From Nanobdellota archaeon (GTDB taxonomy: Archaea > Nanobdellota > Nanobdellia > Pacearchaeales > GW2011-AR1): a stretch of DNA of 34,244 nt. The position numbers and the translations under genes were made by a program. The notes beneath the pieces are model-generated. The model was not told the origin of the DNA and ran no database searches. It saw nothing but the letters and a program-made list of their open reading frames with translations. The stretch is taken from contig JAUYDD010000067.1 in NCBI GenBank assembly GCA_030704765.1, positions 1 to 34,244 on the forward strand. The letters are read 5' to 3'. Below are positions 32,471-34,244 of this stretch, in pieces (positions within the stretch are counted from its first letter, which is position 1; each line of letters starts with the position of its first letter).

Positions 32471-32875
32471 ATGGAAAAGATAATAATTGATGCTGAAGGA
32501 ATTGTCTTAGGAAGACTTGCGAGTTTTGTTGCAAAACAAGCTCTTGAAGGAAAAGAAATATCTATAGTCAATTCTGAAAAAGCAATAATCACTGGAAACA
32601 GAAAAAACATAATTGAAAAATACCAAAAGAAAAGAAAACTTGGTGGAACTGCTCAAAAAGGACCGTATTATGATAAACCTTCTTATATGATATTGAAAAG
32701 AGCGATAAGGGGAATGCTTCCAGACCATAGAAATGGAATAGGAAGAACAGCATTCAAGAACATCAAATGCTATGAAGGAATTCCTAATGAATTCAAGAAC
32801 TCAATATTCATGAAATTAAAAAGTCCTGAAAAAATAAATTATATAGATATTAAAGAAGTTTCAAAAAACTTGTAA
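32471..32875 (+). CDS. rpl13: 50S ribosomal protein L13
   Basis: The 134-aa protein has IIDAEGIVLGRLASFVAKQAL at the start and VNSEKAIITGNRKNIIEKY, then the basic AIRGMLPDHRNGIGRTAFKN. These are standard for archaeal L13 (eukaryotic L13a), an early 23S rRNA binder. It follows L18e after 40 nt and precedes S9 by 1 nt. Confidence 0.95.
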   Translation: MEKIIIDAEGIVLGRLASFVAKQALEGKEISIVNSEKAIITGNRKNIIEKYQKKRKLGGTAQKGPYYDKPSYMILKRAIRGMLPDHRNGIGRTAFKNIKCYEGIPNEFKNSIFMKLKSPEKINYIDIKEVSKNL

Positions 32876-32876
32876 A

Positions 32877-33284
32877 ATGGAAAAAAATAAAACAACAATA
32901 AGCGGTAAAAGAAAGACATCTATTGCTAAAGCAACAATACTTGAAGGTAATGGAAAAATATGGATAAATAAAAGGCCGTATGAAAACCTGGATTTTTTTA
33001 GAAAACTAATGATTGATGAGCCTGTTGAGATAACCAAAAAAACACTCGGCCATTTTAATTTCAACATCTATGTCAATGCAAAAAGTGGTGGAAAAGAAAG
33101 CCAGATCCATGCATCAAGACTTGCTATTGCAAGAGCATTAGTAAAATTCACAGGCTCTAATGAACTGAAAAGAGCGTTTTTAAAATATGACAAAAACCTT
33201 CTTGTAGCTGACACTAGAAGAAAAGAAGCATATAAGCCCGGAGACTCTAAAGCAAGAGCGAAAAGGCAGAAGTCATTTAGATAG
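32877..33284 (+). CDS. rps9: 30S ribosomal protein S9
   Basis: The 135-aa protein has SGKRKTSIAKATILEGNGKIWINK at the N-terminus (abridged family signature), GGKESQIHASRLAIARALV in the middle, and the C-terminal DTRRKEAYKPGDSKARAKRQKSFR-type tail that reaches the P-site tRNA. It is last in the L18e-L13-S9 operon. In most archaea RpoN comes next, but here the operon ends and converges on an unknown gene. Confidence 0.96.
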   Translation: MEKNKTTISGKRKTSIAKATILEGNGKIWINKRPYENLDFFRKLMIDEPVEITKKTLGHFNFNIYVNAKSGGKESQIHASRLAIARALVKFTGSNELKRAFLKYDKNLLVADTRRKEAYKPGDSKARAKRQKSFR

Positions 33285-33330
33285 TTCTAATTAGGGTTAA
33301 TTTAAATAGAATTCAAAAAAAAATTAATAA

Positions 33331-34044
33331 TTATCCTGATGTAGAAGGTGCCATTAATCTTTGAGCTAATCCCTGAATCCTTTCTTTGTAGGAATCTATC
33401 ATTCTTTGGGCTGCTGTATAAGATTTCTCAACTGCATCTGCAGTTGCAATGGTTCTATCATATACCTCAGTTAGGTTTGGCAGATATCCTATTCTTCTCA
33501 ATCGATCATCATGAGTATTTGTTTCAGCATAAAAATGAAGCTTATCTTTATCTTCTATTAATTCAACGCCATTATTTGTAGCAAGATATTTTCGAGAAGC
33601 ACCACTTATCTCACTAAGAGCTTGTCTTAAAGCAATTAATTCTTCTGAACCTTCAAATTCTTCTAATGATTTATAAATATGTTTAGAACTGGCACTTATA
33701 TTACGAGCTATTGAAAAAGGGTTAGGATGCGCAAAATAAAGCTCAATTTCAAGAGTAGTATTTGGAAGCTTTGTTCCATTTAATAATACAAAAGGAATTT
33801 CTTTTCCATCATAAGATACTACTTTTAGAGAATCAGTTCCTAAATATTCTCCAAGACTTTTAAAAAAATCTCTTACAACATCTGCATCTCTTTGAAACAT
33901 TGATTGAGTTCTTATTGCCCAGTCTAATTCTCCAAGATTTAAAACTGATTTACCTGTTTTTGAAAGAGCAAATAACCATTCACAAAAAGCTTTATGGCCT
34001 GGAAGTGTTGGACCTTGCACACGATTCTCTATATTTTCTTGCAT
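33331..34044 (-). CDS. hypothetical protein, unrecognised family
   Basis: I do not recognise this 237-aa soluble protein. It has a mixed N-terminal half (FCEWLFALSKTGKSVLNLGELDWAI; abridged), a segment VVSYDGKEIPFVLLNGTKLPNTTLEI that looks like beta strands, and a long helical C-terminus (IDSYKERIQGLAQRL). No signal peptide, membrane helix or metal motif is seen. The track starts at 34095, but a TATA box (AAATATATTTAAA, about 34066-34078) lies inside that extension and about 25 nt before ATG 34044, which is taken as the start. Nested-hairpin repeat copy c lies directly upstream. Confidence 0.65.
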   Translation of the reverse strand: MQENIENRVQGPTLPGHKAFCEWLFALSKTGKSVLNLGELDWAIRTQSMFQRDADVVRDFFKSLGEYLGTDSLKVVSYDGKEIPFVLLNGTKLPNTTLEIELYFAHPNPFSIARNISASSKHIYKSLEEFEGSEELIALRQALSEISGASRKYLATNNGVELIEDKDKLHFYAETNTHDDRLRRIGYLPNLTEVYDRTIATADAVEKSYTAAQRMIDSYKERIQGLAQRLMAPSTSG

Positions 34045-34065
34045 TAATAAAATATGAATACTTGA

Positions 34066-34078
34066 TTTAAATATATTT
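34066..34078 (-). promoter_or_regulatory. TATA box of the 33331-34044 gene
   Basis: AAATATATTTAAA on the minus strand is about 25-30 nt before the ATG at 34044, consistent with a leaderless message. It begins a few bases after the end of repeat copy c. Confidence 0.5.
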
Positions 34079-34083
34079 CTAAG

Positions 34084-34244
34084 ATAGGATATCAAAAAAA
34101 TTTCCTGAAAAATCGCCTACTCCATCCTGAAGGATGGAGTTTGATCGGCGATTTTTCTGATTCGGAAATTTTTAGGATGCTCGGAAATTGAATGCAAGTA
34201 AACTACCTCATCTTAAAAGATGAGGTTTTCAATTTCCGACATAA
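34084..34244 (-). repeat. nested-hairpin intergenic repeat, copy c (reaches window end)
   Basis: This is the same composite as copy b without its two extra internal hairpins. The outer arms AAAAATTTCC/GGAAATTTTT enclose AATCGCC/GGCGATT, which encloses CTCCATCC/GGATGGAG. The second unit has stem CGGAAATTGAA (34182-34192) with TTCAATTTCCG (34228-34238), enclosing CCTCATCT/AGATGAGG. The block 34111-34183 equals 2283-2355 except at one base. It ends in CGACATAA exactly at the window edge; copies a and b predict that a minus-strand stop codon follows immediately. Confidence 0.9.

Overview
The window looks like part of the chromosome of an AT-rich archaeon, most likely a DPANN-type lineage (Woesearchaeota/Pacearchaeota-like). 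The information-processing genes are clearly archaeal: RNA polymerase subunits RpoN, RpoF and RpoD, ribosomal proteins L21e, L18e, S13, S4, S11, L13 and S9, RNase P protein Rnp4, and archaeal SecD/SecF. Promoters are TATA boxes (often CTTTATAAACCC) about 25 nt before start codons, and many genes look leaderless. The lineage is an inference; no database search was possible.

Layout. (1) 1-9.9 kb, minus strand: a surface-glycan or lipid-linked sugar island. It holds a GT2 glycosyltransferase, a sugar nucleotidyltransferase, an unknown protein, a B12-binding radical SAM protein, a 2H phosphoesterase, a histidine phosphatase, an 837-aa four-domain fusion (GtrA, ribulose-phosphate-epimerase-like, nucleotidyltransferase, histidine phosphatase), a stand-alone GtrA protein, a membrane hydrolase-like protein and a UDP-glucuronate decarboxylase-like enzyme. 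(2) 9.9-16.0 kb, minus strand: secF-secD, tRNA-Gly(TCC), tRNA-Arg(CCT), a PfkB (probable adenosine) kinase plus S-adenosylhomocysteine hydrolase pair, and tRNA-Leu(CAA); a small membrane protein lies on the plus strand. (3) 16.1-19.7 kb: 5S rRNA and rpoN, then a 2.26-kb cassette bounded by 18-bp direct repeats carrying a ribbon-helix-helix protein, a membrane-anchored HNH-nuclease-like protein and a small membrane protein, then a NIF3-family gene. (4) 19.8-22.8 kb: DapA-family aldolase, rnp4, a Nudix protein and a tRNA-dihydrouridine synthase. (5) 22.8-27.9 kb: a MacB-type ABC exporter with two secreted CARDB-like paralogues. (6) 28.0-33.3 kb: ribosomal protein and RNA polymerase genes, including an unusual tRNA-Leu with anticodon AAG. 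(7) 33.3-34.2 kb: an unknown protein.

The most striking unexplained structure is a family of nested-hairpin intergenic repeats at 1-141, 2196-2423, 8373-8492, 12624-12807 and 34084-34244. They start directly at, or within a few bases of, the 3' end of the upstream minus-strand gene. In two cases an identical 8-base terminus TTATGTCG abuts the stop codon with no spacer. Two copies share a 73-bp block with one mismatch, and a neighbouring stem differs between them by compensatory changes, which suggests selection on structure. The other leading candidates for something undescribed are the direct-repeat-flanked RHH/HNH cassette and the four-domain fusion, whose terminal domains are duplicated as separate adjacent genes.
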